A stretch of DNA of 64,000 nucleotides from Candidatus Doudnabacteria bacterium RIFCSPHIGHO2_02_FULL_42_25 (GCA_001777665.1 MFEQ01000006.1:262956-326955), one strand, 5' to 3'; positions 7,948 to 16,755 are shown, numbered from the stretch's first letter. The notes: a model not told the origin generated them from the letters alone. Numbers and translations are program-made.

Positions 7948-7962
7948 GTTGAAAATGTGAGG

Positions 7963-8997
7963 CTAAACAAAAGCCGCAGGCCACCACTGGATCTTTTCAC
8001 CAGCCATGTATGGCCGACAGCCGCCGATATCCATCGGTACGACCCATGGCTCTGTAACCAAAATGAGCTTTTCCGTATTGCGTGGCACTTGGTAGAAGTC
8101 CGCCCCGTTCGCCCACATGAACCGCGAAAGTTCCTCAGTGCCCAGTCCGTTTTCCAGAAAGATCCGGGTCCATTCGGGCACCACGACAGGAAGACTGAAC
8201 ACCCCTGAACGGATCTTGTTTGAACCCTTGAATTCGACCTCGTGAGGAGCAAAGTCGCTCCCGTGGATAACGTTCGGCAGTTGATCTACCAGGACCAGTT
8301 CCTGAATTGCTCGCTGATGCCGGAAGCCCTGGATTGGTGGCTTGCAAATCAGATGTGGGTCAGTCTCACCACCCATGACGTCGTTTCTGTTGTGCTTGAA
8401 ATGGTGGAGTGTTACGGTCGCAGCAACACGCCGACGTTGGGTATGCATCTTTCGGATGAAGTCAACCGTTTCCGCGCGGCTGATGTGCTCGATGACGATA
8501 CGTAGCCGCGGAAAATCCTTCACGGCTTGTTCGATCTCGAGGAGGCACACCACTTCGCGCATGTACATGTCGACGCTGAGGTCAGCAGATTCCATGTGGA
8601 CGTCGAGCTGCATGTCCAGATCCTGCATAACCTCGAGGTGTGCGTACAGACGCTTCAACCCGATGATGCCGTCCTTCGAGCCAGTAGTGATCCCGAGATA
8701 AAGCTTCAAGACCCTATAACCCGCAAGGTGGAAAGCATGGATCATCCCCACCGGAGTATCTGGCGTCAGCTTCGGTGCAACGATTGTCGTGGTACCGAGC
8801 GGCTTCAGTGCTGCGTCACACTCGTCCTGGTACTCATCGGCTCTCTCGGGTGTCTCAATTGCTGGAACATTGCCCATAGCAACGACGCGTTTGAATTGTC
8901 GAGCAACCCATTCGGCCATGGCTACCAAGATTGCTCCGAATCGTAAATGCCCGTGCCAATCATCCGGCGCTGGCATCTTAATCTCGCGACGCGACAT
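7963..8997 (-). CDS. pyrC: Dihydroorotase (PyrC type)
   Basis: Zinc amidohydrolase cyclising carbamoyl-aspartate to dihydroorotate in pyrimidine synthesis. The 344-residue length fits the short PyrC class. Visible motifs are the metal ligands DDWHGHLR near residue 12, VLKLYLGITTGSKDG with the lysine expected to be carboxylated, LDVHMES, IVIEHISR, HLICKPPIQGFRHQ and GSDFAPHE. It is a single-gene unit with its own terminator. No other de novo pyrimidine gene is present here; upp, a salvage gene, is nearby. G+C-rich codon use is shared with purB, purC and upp. Confidence 0.92.
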   Translation of the reverse strand: MSRREIKMPAPDDWHGHLRFGAILVAMAEWVARQFKRVVAMGNVPAIETPERADEYQDECDAALKPLGTTTIVAPKLTPDTPVGMIHAFHLAGYRVLKLYLGITTGSKDGIIGLKRLYAHLEVMQDLDMQLDVHMESADLSVDMYMREVVCLLEIEQAVKDFPRLRIVIEHISRAETVDFIRKMHTQRRRVAATVTLHHFKHNRNDVMGGETDPHLICKPPIQGFRHQRAIQELVLVDQLPNVIHGSDFAPHEVEFKGSNKIRSGVFSLPVVVPEWTRIFLENGLGTEELSRFMWANGADFYQVPRNTEKLILVTEPWVVPMDIGGCRPYMAGEKIQWWPAAFV

Positions 8998-9085
8998 AAT
9001 CTGCCTCTCTTCCTCTGTTATTCCTCTTTGCCCGAGTTAAAGAACTTCATAGCAGTATAAGCAAAAAAACTTTTATTGCCAAATT

Positions 9086-9123
9086 AAAAAAAGCGGTGGA
9101 GCGTCGCAGGGACGCACCACCGT
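9086..9123 (-). terminator. Terminator of the radical-SAM-like gene
   Basis: Minus-strand stem ACGGTGGTGCGTC / GACGCTCCACCGC with loop CCTGC, followed by TTTTTTT, 12 bp past the stop codon at 9135. Confidence 0.8.
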
Positions 9124-9134
9124 TTGGTTGTCGG

Positions 9135-10571
9135 CTAGAAGCCGCAGTATTCCAGCCGTGTCCCCAAGTACTCGGGAACAAGTTCGGCGGGAATGCCGAG
9201 TTCGAGAGAAAGCGTATCGAGCGCCAGACGCGGCATGATGCTTGATGTCTGGACGTACTCGCGTCGGCCACGGCGCACTTCTTCGCCGCGTTTGACCATG
9301 CCGACGACGAAGGTATCGGCAAGTTCCTCGATGTGCTCGCCGACCTGCCTGCTCAGGCTCAAGTGCGGATTCCAGAAGCAGCCGATGTGTCCGCCCGGGT
9401 AAGACAGTTCGTCTTGCGGCAGGTTGTAGATATCCTTGTTCCTCGCGATCTGGACGTAGCGATAACCGCCGGGTCGCAGCGTGAAGTCCCACGCTCCAAC
9501 GCCGCTCATGAACTGACAGAGACGGGTGGGGTTGTCTGGCCACCACTTCCGAAACGCTGCTTCGAGCATGTTGTAGTAGCTGATGCGACGATTGATTCCC
9601 GGTTTACCTTCCAGCGTACCAGTGATGAAGTGGAGAATGTGCTTGCGCAACGCCGGCAACGATTCCGGCGTCCAGCAGAGAGGGTCGGTACCGAACGACT
9701 GGGCTGGGAAAGCGTTAACGAGGCACCCAGGAACACACTCCTGAAGAGTGTCGAGGATGTCCTGTAGATGGTCGATGTTTCCCTTGTGCGTCACGACGTT
9801 GAAAAGATGCTTCACCGGCACCTTCATCTCTCGGAGGAGTTGGGATGCGTAGAGCGCTTCGTAGGCCTTTTGTCGCTGGCCATGAAGTTTGGGGATCTCT
9901 CTCCACCCCGCCTTGAGCTCGTCGAGGCTCATTCCAGAGAGACGCTTGATCTCGTCTGGATGCACATCGTCGAAGCTCATTGCCAGAATTTGCGGCGGGT
10001 CAGCCGCGATATCCTCGGCAAACTGTCGATCGATCATGAAGCGTCGACCCGGTGTCGTCAGATTGACGATGAGCCCGGCCGCCTTGGAGTCGCTGATGAT
10101 GCCCGGACAATCGCGCAGCATCTCCGGCGATCCCCCGAAGCGGTTGCATTCGACCTTCATGTCCGGATGAGTGAGCTGGCTCTTGATCGCCGCGGCCCAC
10201 GCTGGAGGAACTTGGAACTCCTCGACGTACTTGTCGTAGTGGTCCACGAAAAACATGTCGCGCGCTACATACTGTGCCGCCGCGGCGTTCTTCGTCCACC
10301 CAACGATAGCTTCCCGCGGAGCAAACCCCTTCGCGCCTTTAGCGAAGATGAATGATGATTCACAGGTGTAGCCGCCGCCGGTCGATTCGCCGTCAACCTC
10401 GGTCACGCAGGTATGATTACAGAGGCTATGATTGACATAACCTCCTCCCAGAACCGGCTGCCAGGTAACGCAATCATCCGGCTGGAGCCCCGCGAAGACG
10501 TTCGGGTTGATCATCCCAGTGCGAAGTAGGAATTCTCTTTCCGGGCCCGCCGAAACATTCGTAGAACTCAT
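9135..10571 (-). CDS. Radical-SAM-like barrel protein of unknown function
   Basis: 478 residues. The middle of the protein reads like a radical SAM barrel: GGSPEML near residue 147 (compare the GGEP loop), LIVNLTTPGRRFM, ILAMSFDDVHPDEIKRLSGM, then KHLFNVVTHKGNIDHLQDIL and CLVNAFPAQSFG. The usual CxxxCxxC cluster motif is not clear: LCNHTC is followed by the next cysteine only 17 residues later (GGGYTC). It may therefore be a divergent member, or one that has lost or rearranged its cluster site. A GGACGGAGGCA Shine-Dalgarno precedes the ATG. It is a single-gene unit between upp and pyrC, sharing their codon style. The substrate cannot be deduced. The radical SAM assignment is by eye. Confidence 0.5.
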   Translation of the reverse strand: MSSTNVSAGPEREFLLRTGMINPNVFAGLQPDDCVTWQPVLGGGYVNHSLCNHTCVTEVDGESTGGGYTCESSFIFAKGAKGFAPREAIVGWTKNAAAAQYVARDMFFVDHYDKYVEEFQVPPAWAAAIKSQLTHPDMKVECNRFGGSPEMLRDCPGIISDSKAAGLIVNLTTPGRRFMIDRQFAEDIAADPPQILAMSFDDVHPDEIKRLSGMSLDELKAGWREIPKLHGQRQKAYEALYASQLLREMKVPVKHLFNVVTHKGNIDHLQDILDTLQECVPGCLVNAFPAQSFGTDPLCWTPESLPALRKHILHFITGTLEGKPGINRRISYYNMLEAAFRKWWPDNPTRLCQFMSGVGAWDFTLRPGGYRYVQIARNKDIYNLPQDELSYPGGHIGCFWNPHLSLSRQVGEHIEELADTFVVGMVKRGEEVRRGRREYVQTSSIMPRLALDTLSLELGIPAELVPEYLGTRLEYCGF

Positions 10572-10661
10572 TGCCTCCGTCCTATTCTAAAGGTGCCATC
10601 AGCACCTTCTGTTTGGAATTCGTGGTAAGTGCTTTAGAGTACTATAGATGAATTCAATAAA

Positions 10662-10690
10662 TAAAAAAAGGGTGGTCCGAGGGGACCACC
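10662..10690 (-). terminator. Terminator of upp
   Basis: Minus-strand stem GGTGGTCCCC / GGACCACC followed by CTTTTTTT, immediately past the upp stop. Confidence 0.8.
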
Positions 10691-10694
10691 AGGT

Positions 10695-11345
10695 TTAGGC
10701 TGCAGCGCCGGTGCCGTTGAACCGATCGCCGTAATCGCCAAGTCCAGGAACGATGTACTTCTGATCGTTGAGCTCGGCATCGATCGCGAGGGTGACGATC
10801 TTGATCTGCGGCGTGTATTCGCAAACCTTGTTCAAACCCTCTTGTGAAGCGATGACGTTGGCAAAGAAAAAGTGCTCCGCTCCCGCCCCTTTGAGCTGAT
10901 CGATCGCGTCGCAAACGCTCCCGCCAGTCGCCAGCATGGGATCCAGGAGGATTATAGTTTTCCCTCCGACAATCTGCGGCAGATCCTTCGGGTAGTACCG
11001 CTCGGGGAGCGCCGTCGATTCGTCGCGCCTGATACCGATGTGATAGATCTGAGCTCTCGGAAGCAGCAACCGAAACGGATCGAGCAGAGCCATCCCAGCG
11101 CGCAAAATCGGGACTAGAATGACTCGGTCGTCTAGAAGGATCCTGCCATCGGCAGTCCCCAGGGGGGTCACGACCTTGGTTGGTGAAGCTCTCACTTGAG
11201 ACGTGACCTCGAGCGCGAGAATCAACGCCGCCAAGTTATTAGCTCTGACGAATTCGGTTCGCGATGAAGTAACGTCTCGAAGTATGGTCAGTGCAGCCTG
11301 GGCAACCGGATGAGTCAAAAGCTGGACGTTCTGTGAGACCTGCAT
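10695..11345 (-). CDS. upp: Uracil phosphoribosyltransferase
   Basis: Salvages uracil to UMP with PRPP. The PRPP loop is IILLDPMLATGGS and the uracil-binding C-terminus is YIVPGLGDYGDRFNGT. I chose the ATG at 11345 (MQVSQNVQLLTHP): GGAGG lies 7 nt upstream and the resulting 216 residues match the usual length of about 209. An upstream in-frame ATG at 11453 would add 36 residues that do not resemble the family. It is a single-gene unit with its own terminator. With purB, purC and pyrC it forms a nucleotide-metabolism block whose G+C-rich codons differ from the neighbouring division genes. Confidence 0.92.
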   Translation of the reverse strand: MQVSQNVQLLTHPVAQAALTILRDVTSSRTEFVRANNLAALILALEVTSQVRASPTKVVTPLGTADGRILLDDRVILVPILRAGMALLDPFRLLLPRAQIYHIGIRRDESTALPERYYPKDLPQIVGGKTIILLDPMLATGGSVCDAIDQLKGAGAEHFFFANVIASQEGLNKVCEYTPQIKIVTLAIDAELNDQKYIVPGLGDYGDRFNGTGAAA

Positions 11346-11429
11346 CAAATCCTCCATAAAGTCAGGCACGGCCCCTCCCAGGAATCGTGTGACCCTATAG
11401 TCTACCAAAGCAAGGCATTTTGAAGCAAA

Positions 11430-11458
11430 TAAAAAAGACGCTTGCTTGCGCAAACGTC
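11430..11458 (-). terminator. Hairpin terminator between the 11.5-kb gene and upp
   Basis: Minus-strand stem GACGTTTGC / GCAAGCGTC with loop GCAA, followed by TTTTTTATTT. It lies 67 bp past the 11525-12013 gene and upstream of upp. Confidence 0.7.
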
Positions 11459-11524
11459 ACGGTCGCTTGGCGTTGATCATTACGTCGGTCGCCTTACTGG
11501 ACATACGGTCGACTCAATGCCGTG

Positions 11525-12013
11525 CTAGAAGCCAGTTTTGACCACACCTCTCACTTCGTCGACTGAAACGAGATAGGTGCCGGTACTGTCAGCGAAGTGC
11601 AGGAACCAGTTGTCGCCCAAATCGGGATAGCCGAGATCCGTTCCCAGGCTGAATCCGTTGAGATAGGTACCGACGAGGCGTTCGGTTTCAAGCCTTCGCA
11701 GTCTCGTCGCGGCCTCGACCGAGCCTGACTTGTGAATCGCGATTGCCCTAGTGGTCTCGTCCTGTTCCATCACCCGTGGGTACCCATAGTCGGACTCGTA
11801 GGCGCCCTTAGCAACAACGTGTGCTGAGAACCCATGCATGTCATCATCCGAAGCGTGCATCTGAGTGTTGGCGTCTTGAGCAATCGTTCGCTCTATCGTC
11901 AAATCACGACTTGTAGACCGCTGAAGGTCCAGAAGGTGCCGAAGTGTCGCCTTAAAAATGCGACCCTGTGGCCATTCTTGCGTTCGCCGTTGTACACGAG
12001 TTATCATCATCAT
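11525..12013 (-). CDS. Hypothetical protein
   Basis: 162 residues, no family recognised. The N-terminal half is basic and histidine/aspartate-rich (RDLTIERTIAQDANTQMHAS). The C-terminal half looks like a small beta-rich fold (VGTYLNGFSLGTDLGYPDL, NWFLHFADSTGTYLVSVDEV). No signal peptide or membrane segment is visible. A GGAGG sequence precedes a cluster of three consecutive ATG codons, so the exact start is uncertain by one or two residues. It follows the single-gene cassette pattern of the 4.4-12 kb block: strong Shine-Dalgarno, G+C-rich codons, downstream hairpin. Confidence 0.65.
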   Translation of the reverse strand: MMMITRVQRRTQEWPQGRIFKATLRHLLDLQRSTSRDLTIERTIAQDANTQMHASDDDMHGFSAHVVAKGAYESDYGYPRVMEQDETTRAIAIHKSGSVEAATRLRRLETERLVGTYLNGFSLGTDLGYPDLGDNWFLHFADSTGTYLVSVDEVRGVVKTGF

Positions 12014-12058
12014 TCCTCCATGAGCGCCTTGCGGCTGTTGTAAGGAAAATTATAACAC

Positions 12059-12083
12059 AAAAAGACCCCGCTTTTGCGGGGCT
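12059..12083 (-). terminator. Terminator of ftsZ
   Basis: CCCCGCTTTTGCGGGG hairpin followed on the minus strand by TCTTTTT. It lies about 35 bp past ftsZ and marks the boundary with the accessory block. Confidence 0.8.
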
Positions 12084-12115
12084 TGTTCTTTGTTATGTGT
12101 TCTTTGTTACGTGAC

Positions 12116-13279
12116 CTATTTAATCTTCTTTCTTATAAATGCGGGAATTTCGAGTTCGTCTTGTTCTGGCGAAATTTCCAGTTCTTCTTCGATTGATGGT
12201 TTCGGGGAAAAAGTTGTTTTCTTCACTTCCACTGGCGCTGGTCCGCCAGCTGGCGGATGCGCTTGGACTGGTTTTGGTTCTTCTCGTTTCATCATGGGTT
12301 CAGGCCTGCGTAAGTTTTCATCAAACCCTGTAGCCACCACTGTAATTTTAACTTCTTCATCCATGTCTTCATCGATCACTGCCCCAAAAATAATTTTCGC
12401 ATCTGGGTCTACAGATTTGGTGATAAGCTTAGCTGCTTCTTCGACTTCGTACATCCCGAGATCTTTGCTACCTGTGATGTTAAACAGCACGCCACGTGCT
12501 CCATCAATCGCCATATCGAGAAGTGGGGAATCGATAGCAGCTCTCGCAGCATCGACAGCTCGATTTTCACCAGTACCACGACCAATACCCATCAGAGCTG
12601 AGCCGGAATTTTGCATCACAGCTTTCACATCAGCAAAGTCGACATTGATCATGCCAGGTGTAGTAATTAAATCTGAAATTCCCGCGACACCTTGGCGCAG
12701 GACATCATCCACTGTGCGGAAAGCATCGAGTAGTGAAGTTTTCTTATCTATAATTTGTAAAATTCGATCATTCGGGATCACTATAATAGTGTCGACGTGT
12801 TGTTTGAGCAATTCCAAACCTTTGTCAGCCAGTTCTCGGCGCTTGGCACCTTCGAAGGCAAATGGCCTGGTCACGACGCCGACTGTCAGGATGCCGGTTT
12901 TCTTAGCAAGTTCAGCGACTACTGGAGCAGCCCCAGTTCCAGTTCCGCCTCCCATGCCGCAAGTAATAAAGACCATGTCAGCATTATGGATGACATCTAG
13001 AATTTCTTGTTTGGATTCCTCTGCTGCGGCTCGTCCAATTTCCGGATTCATCCCAGCGCCAAGGCCTCGGGTCAAAGTTTTGCCGATGTGGACTTTCTGA
13101 TCAGCTTCGGAATTATGAAGAGCCTGAGCATCGGTATTGATGGCCACAAATTCTACACCTTTGATTCCAGTTTCCATCATCCGATGGATGGCATTGTGTC
13201 CGGAACCACCGACTCCGATAACTTTAATTCGAGCAAAAGTTTCTATTTTAGGCTTTACTTCATTTGATTTAAATCTCAT
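12116..13279 (-). CDS. ftsZ: Cell division protein FtsZ
   Basis: Tubulin-like GTPase forming the division ring. Motifs: KVIGVGGSGHNAIHRM, NTDAQAL, the tubulin signature GMGGGTGTGAAPVVAE, and PNDRILQI. The 387 residues include a linker with HPPAGGPAPV, encoded in part by the 16-bp palindrome TCCGCCAGCTGGCGGA (12242-12257) that recurs in three other genes. The C-terminal tail ELEIPAFIRKKIK fits the conserved FtsA/SepF-binding peptide. ftsA lies 122 bp upstream, separated by a TACGAA-type repeat. Confidence 0.97.
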   Translation of the reverse strand: MRFKSNEVKPKIETFARIKVIGVGGSGHNAIHRMMETGIKGVEFVAINTDAQALHNSEADQKVHIGKTLTRGLGAGMNPEIGRAAAEESKQEILDVIHNADMVFITCGMGGGTGTGAAPVVAELAKKTGILTVGVVTRPFAFEGAKRRELADKGLELLKQHVDTIIVIPNDRILQIIDKKTSLLDAFRTVDDVLRQGVAGISDLITTPGMINVDFADVKAVMQNSGSALMGIGRGTGENRAVDAARAAIDSPLLDMAIDGARGVLFNITGSKDLGMYEVEEAAKLITKSVDPDAKIIFGAVIDEDMDEEVKITVVATGFDENLRRPEPMMKREEPKPVQAHPPAGGPAPVEVKKTTFSPKPSIEEELEISPEQDELEIPAFIRKKIK

Positions 13280-13301
13280 AGGTTCTAAGGGCTAAAATTA
13301 T

Positions 13302-13380
13302 CTACGAACTACGAATTTTTACGAATATACGAAAAGGGTTAACCCAGTTCGTAATTTCGTATTGTTTCGTACTTTCGTAG
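13302..13380. repeat. TACGAA-type palindromic repeat
   Basis: Begins CTACGAACTACGAATTTTTA, has a GGGTTAACCC centre, and ends TTTCGTACTTTCGTAG. The left half is rich in TACGAA and the right half in TTCGTA, so the whole folds as one long hairpin. Related copies lie at 15106-15168, 36813-36847, 37245-37279 and 38514-38566. It fills the ftsA-ftsZ gap. Confidence 0.75.
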
Positions 13381-13401
13381 ATAAAAAGTTTAATCATAAG
13401 C

Positions 13402-14649
13402 TTAAGGCAGGAAACTTTTAAACCATTTTCTTAATTTATCTACAGTATCATTTTCCAAAACTTTTTTCGCAAATTTATTGACAGTGCGGGTTTGTCCCAA
13501 CAAAAATTCGTTCGCCCAGAGTACTAGTCCCACCGCAGTGGTAAATTGTGGATCATTGACCCGGTCTATAACCGTGGTCACCGTACTAGGGATTCCGACG
13601 ACTACTGGTAAACGCAGCTGCTTTTTCGCTAATTCTACCACTCCTGGTAATTTTGCGCCACCACCTGTCAAGACAATGCCTGCAGGCAACTGGCCATCCC
13701 GATTTATTTTCTTTAATTCTTTATTAATCAAATCAAATATCTCTTCCATCCGCGCTTCCACGATTTCCGCAATGTGTTTACTGGATACTCGGCCCTGCTC
13801 GGATTTATCAATCTTCGAGAGATCAACATCCACATCTTTTTTGACTTCGCGCATCTCGGCATGCCCATACTGGAGCTTGATTTTTTCCGCGGTATCCACA
13901 GAAGTCCGAAGACCAATCGCTAAATCATTGGTGATGTGCATCGCCCCGACTGGTAAAATAGTAGTCGAAACCAAATCGCCTTCTTCAAAAATAACCATGC
14001 CTGAAGTCCCACCACCGAGGTCGATCAAAGCCACACCCAACTCTTTCTGTTTTTTGGTAAGTGTGGCTTGAGCCGCTGCCAGTGGAGCCAAAACCAAATC
14101 GTCGATCTCGAGTCCGGCTTGCATGATGCACTTGGTAAGATTTTTTATAAAAGGAACTGAGGCTTGAATGATTTGACTATCAACTTCCAGCCGAATCCCA
14201 GACATACCCACTGGATCTTTGATCCCAGTCTGTCCGTCTACAGTAAAGTTTTTCGGGATGACGTGGAGAATTTCGCGATTAGCTGGAATAGAGATGGCTT
14301 GGGAAGCATCGACGACTCGGATCACATCAGATTCAGTAATTTCACCGTCAGCGCGAGCCACAGCCACCACTCCATGACTTTCTTGGGAACTAATTTGCGC
14401 GCCACCCACAGAAACTACGGCATGATCAATAGTTAGCCCAGTCATACGCTCGGCTTTTTCCAAAGCTTCAGAAATTGAAGACACAGCTTCATCAATATCG
14501 ACAATCACACCTCGTCTGATTCCAGTCGAAGCTGCTTCCCCCACACCGATAATTGACGGGGCACCCAATTCGGATTCTTGTTTACCCACCACGACTCTCA
14601 CCGCGGAGGAACCGATATCAAGCCCGACAAATATTTGCTCTCTAGCCAT
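13402..14649 (-). CDS. ftsA: Cell division protein FtsA
   Basis: Actin-like membrane tether of the FtsZ ring. The 415 residues begin with FVGLDIGSSAVRVVVGKQ, then VIVDIDEAVSSISEAL (SHS2 region), LGVALIDLGGGTSGMVIFEE (phosphate 2) and IVLTGGGAKLPGV (adenosine loop). The C-terminal KLRKWFKSFLP is the expected amphipathic membrane-targeting helix. It precedes ftsZ in the usual order. The YqeY-like gene ends 2 bp before the ftsA start, so they are probably cotranscribed. Confidence 0.95.
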   Translation of the reverse strand: MAREQIFVGLDIGSSAVRVVVGKQESELGAPSIIGVGEAASTGIRRGVIVDIDEAVSSISEALEKAERMTGLTIDHAVVSVGGAQISSQESHGVVAVARADGEITESDVIRVVDASQAISIPANREILHVIPKNFTVDGQTGIKDPVGMSGIRLEVDSQIIQASVPFIKNLTKCIMQAGLEIDDLVLAPLAAAQATLTKKQKELGVALIDLGGGTSGMVIFEEGDLVSTTILPVGAMHITNDLAIGLRTSVDTAEKIKLQYGHAEMREVKKDVDVDLSKIDKSEQGRVSSKHIAEIVEARMEEIFDLINKELKKINRDGQLPAGIVLTGGGAKLPGVVELAKKQLRLPVVVGIPSTVTTVIDRVNDPQFTTAVGLVLWANEFLLGQTRTVNKFAKKVLENDTVDKLRKWFKSFLP

Positions 14650-14651
14650 TT

Positions 14652-15089
14652 TTATTTAAGATTTTCTTTGACTAATTTCGAAATGACATTACCATCAGCG
14701 GCGTCTTTGACGCGAGTCATAACTTCTTTCATTACTTTGCCGAAATCTTTAACAGTTGCATTCGAATCTGCAATTACCTGCTTGACGATCGTGGCGACTT
14801 CTTCTTCAGACATTCCTGCTGGCAAATATTTTTGCAACACAGCCATTTGCGCTTGTTCGTGTTCCACTAAATCATTGCGGTTGCCAGCTTTGAATCCTTC
14901 GATGGAATCTTTATGCTGTTTGACCTTTTTGGCGATAATACTGGTCGCTTCTTCATCACTTAGTTCTTTCTTCTTTTCTATTTCCGAATTTTTCAGAGCG
15001 GCTTTGAGATTACGTAAACTAGAGACAACAATCTCATTCTTTTCTTTCAATGCAGCTTTTAGATCTTGATCAATTTGTTCTTCTATCAT
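14652..15089 (-). CDS. GatB/YqeY domain protein
   Basis: 145-residue YqeY-family protein: IDQDLKAALKEKNEIVVSSL at the N-terminus, the YLPAGMSEEEV segment at about residues 91-101, and the C-terminal VKDFGKVMKEVMTRVKDAADG with VISKLVKENL. The family shares the tail domain of GatB, which contacts tRNA in the amidotransferase; the free-standing role is not established. It lies between rpsU and ftsA in the same direction and abuts ftsA, a common neighbourhood (rpsU-yqeY). Confidence 0.9.
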   Translation of the reverse strand: MIEEQIDQDLKAALKEKNEIVVSSLRNLKAALKNSEIEKKKELSDEEATSIIAKKVKQHKDSIEGFKAGNRNDLVEHEQAQMAVLQKYLPAGMSEEEVATIVKQVIADSNATVKDFGKVMKEVMTRVKDAADGNVISKLVKENLK

Positions 15090-15105
15090 TACGCTTTATT
15101 AATTA

Positions 15106-15168
15106 TCTACGAAAGTACGAATCAGCGAATTACGAACTGTTCGTATTTCGCGATTTCGTAGTTCGTAG
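15106..15168. repeat. TACGAA-type palindromic repeat
   Basis: A 63-bp near-palindrome, CTACGAAAGTACGAA to TTTCGTAGTTCGTAG with GAACTGTTCG near the centre. It is very similar to the copy at 38514-38566 (shared GAATTACGAACTGTTCGTA). It lies between rpsU and the YqeY gene. Confidence 0.8.
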
Positions 15169-15169
15169 A

Positions 15170-15409
15170 CTACCGGCGTCGGAACTTAGGACCAGGGACT
15201 AGCTTTCCCATTTTCTTGAGTTCTTCTCTTTTTTCGCGATTGATGGAACGGCGCAGTGCATCTTCACGAAGAAGATTGCGGGAACGGGTTGGTTCGAAAA
15301 AACGAATTTTACGTGCACGCACTAAAACACCGCTCTGTTGAATTTTGCGGTTGAAGCGTCGCAGTAAACTTTCAAACGACTCGTTGTCTTTTCTTTTGAC
15401 TTCTACCAA
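15170..15409 (-). CDS. rpsU: 30S ribosomal protein S21
   Basis: Small-subunit protein S21. The body shows VEVKRKDNESFESLLRRFNR, VLVRARKIRFFEPTRSRN and the basic tail KLVPGPKFRRR. I chose the TTG at 15407-15409 (giving MVEVKRKDNESF, 79 residues) because AAAGGGGTGG lies just upstream and this matches the family N-terminus. An upstream ATG in frame would add 21 unrelated residues. It is followed by the YqeY-like gene. Confidence 0.9.
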   Translation of the reverse strand: MVEVKRKDNESFESLLRRFNRKIQQSGVLVRARKIRFFEPTRSRNLLREDALRRSINREKREELKKMGKLVPGPKFRRR

Positions 15410-15474
15410 ACTAAACCACCCCTTTCTAGTGTAAGATGGGGTGAGTATAACATAAATTAGCGAATTTGCCAAGG

Positions 15475-16755
15475 TTATCGGCCTAGGCGTTTCTTTACTT
15501 CCTCGATAATTCGCTCATAAGTAAACAATTCCTGCATACCTGAACGGACATCTCGCAGGATCACCGTGCCTTCCCGGGCCTCTTTTTGACCGATGATTAA
15601 AGCAATTGCGACTTTGTTCGATTCGGCTAATTTCAGCTGAGTTTTAATTGACCCGGGACCTATGAATTCCGAAGCCACGATATTATGATTCCAAAGCTCT
15701 GTGAACAAACGCAGAGTTTTTTTGGCAGCAAGGTCACCGAGAGGGACCAAAAACACATCAACTTTATTTTTTGTGGAAAATTTTAGGTTCGCCGCTTCCA
15801 GTGCTGATAAAATTTTATCAAGCGTGGTTGAAAATCCTAATGCGGGTGTCGGTAACCCACCCAAGCCCTGAATTAAATCATCCGCATGGCCGCCACTTCC
15901 GAGCAACCACTCCCCAGCTTCGGTCCGCATGCGGATTTCAAACACAGTGCGCTTTGACCACGGCTTGCCAATGACTTTTTGGTTAAGATTATAAGCAAGG
16001 CCTAATTCATCCAATCCTTCCAATACCCCTATAAAATGTCGACGGCAATTTTCACAAAGAAAATCTATAATCACTGGGGCTTCTGAAGCAACCGTCGAAC
16101 AAGACAGATTGGTACAAGCCAAAATCTGGAGCAGGCGGTTATTTTCGAAATCATCCAAACTCTCCTCGCACAAATCGTATTTTTTATCTTTAAAATAATT
16201 TCGGAGCTGGTCTTGGTACGCCGGTTGGCACTCGATACAGCCAATGTTGTTGATTTCCAAACTTAAATTCGGCATCCCGAGTTCAGAAAACAATTTCAGG
16301 AGCAAATTAATCAGCTGCGCATCAGCAATCGGTGCGGTTTGACCAAAAATCTGAAACCCAAATTCCATGGTTTGCTTCGTCTCACCTGCACTATTCATCC
16401 AGGCCACTGGGGAATGGTAAAACCATTTGCTGACTTTTTCGCGATCAGCGAAATGATATTCCAGATAACACCGAGCCAACCCGAAAATATTGGTCGGCTT
16501 CACCGCAATCAAGGTGTTTTTTTGGTCAGTAAAAGTTAAAAGCTGGTCTGTTCCCTGTGACCAGAAGCTATAAAGCCTGGCATCTTCCATGATCGGAGTC
16601 TCGATTTTACTAAAACCAAAGGTATGGGACAAAGTTTGAAGCTTTTCCAAACAGACATCCCAAGAAACCAGATGTTCTGGCAACAAATCCATGGCTCCCG
16701 GTAGTCTAGGTGGAGCTTTTTCAACCGTTGGAGTTAGTTTTTTTGGTCTTCCCAT
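15475..16755 (-). CDS. hisS: Histidyl-tRNA synthetase-like protein with degenerate catalytic motifs
   Basis: 426 residues with class II histidyl-tRNA synthetase architecture: motif 1 region (PPRLPGAMDLLPEH), insertion domain with CIECQ and LCENCRRHF, and a C-terminal anticodon-binding domain (VDVFLVPLGDLAAKKTLRLF). Catalytic motifs deviate. The RGLDYY histidine loop reads GKPWSKRTVFEI, the motif 2 GRYREF region reads GETKQTMEF, the GGGGRYD loop reads GSGGHADD, and the GLER of motif 3 reads TLDK. It may be a divergent active enzyme of this lineage or a non-aminoacylating paralogue. No hisG partner is visible, so HisZ is not supported. Confidence 0.8.
   Translation of the reverse strand: MGRPKKLTPTVEKAPPRLPGAMDLLPEHLVSWDVCLEKLQTLSHTFGFSKIETPIMEDARLYSFWSQGTDQLLTFTDQKNTLIAVKPTNIFGLARCYLEYHFADREKVSKWFYHSPVAWMNSAGETKQTMEFGFQIFGQTAPIADAQLINLLLKLFSELGMPNLSLEINNIGCIECQPAYQDQLRNYFKDKKYDLCEESLDDFENNRLLQILACTNLSCSTVASEAPVIIDFLCENCRRHFIGVLEGLDELGLAYNLNQKVIGKPWSKRTVFEIRMRTEAGEWLLGSGGHADDLIQGLGGLPTPALGFSTTLDKILSALEAANLKFSTKNKVDVFLVPLGDLAAKKTLRLFTELWNHNIVASEFIGPGSIKTQLKLAESNKVAIALIIGQKEAREGTVILRDVRSGMQELFTYERIIEEVKKRLGR

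Noticed and set aside
9135..10571. Nicotinate phosphoribosyltransferase, suggested by salvage-gene neighbours
   Set aside because: No phosphoribosyltransferase motifs; the readable motifs resemble a radical SAM barrel.
12090..13100. Long plus-strand reading frame opposite ftsZ
   Set aside because: A serine-rich shadow of ftsZ with no start signals or family features.
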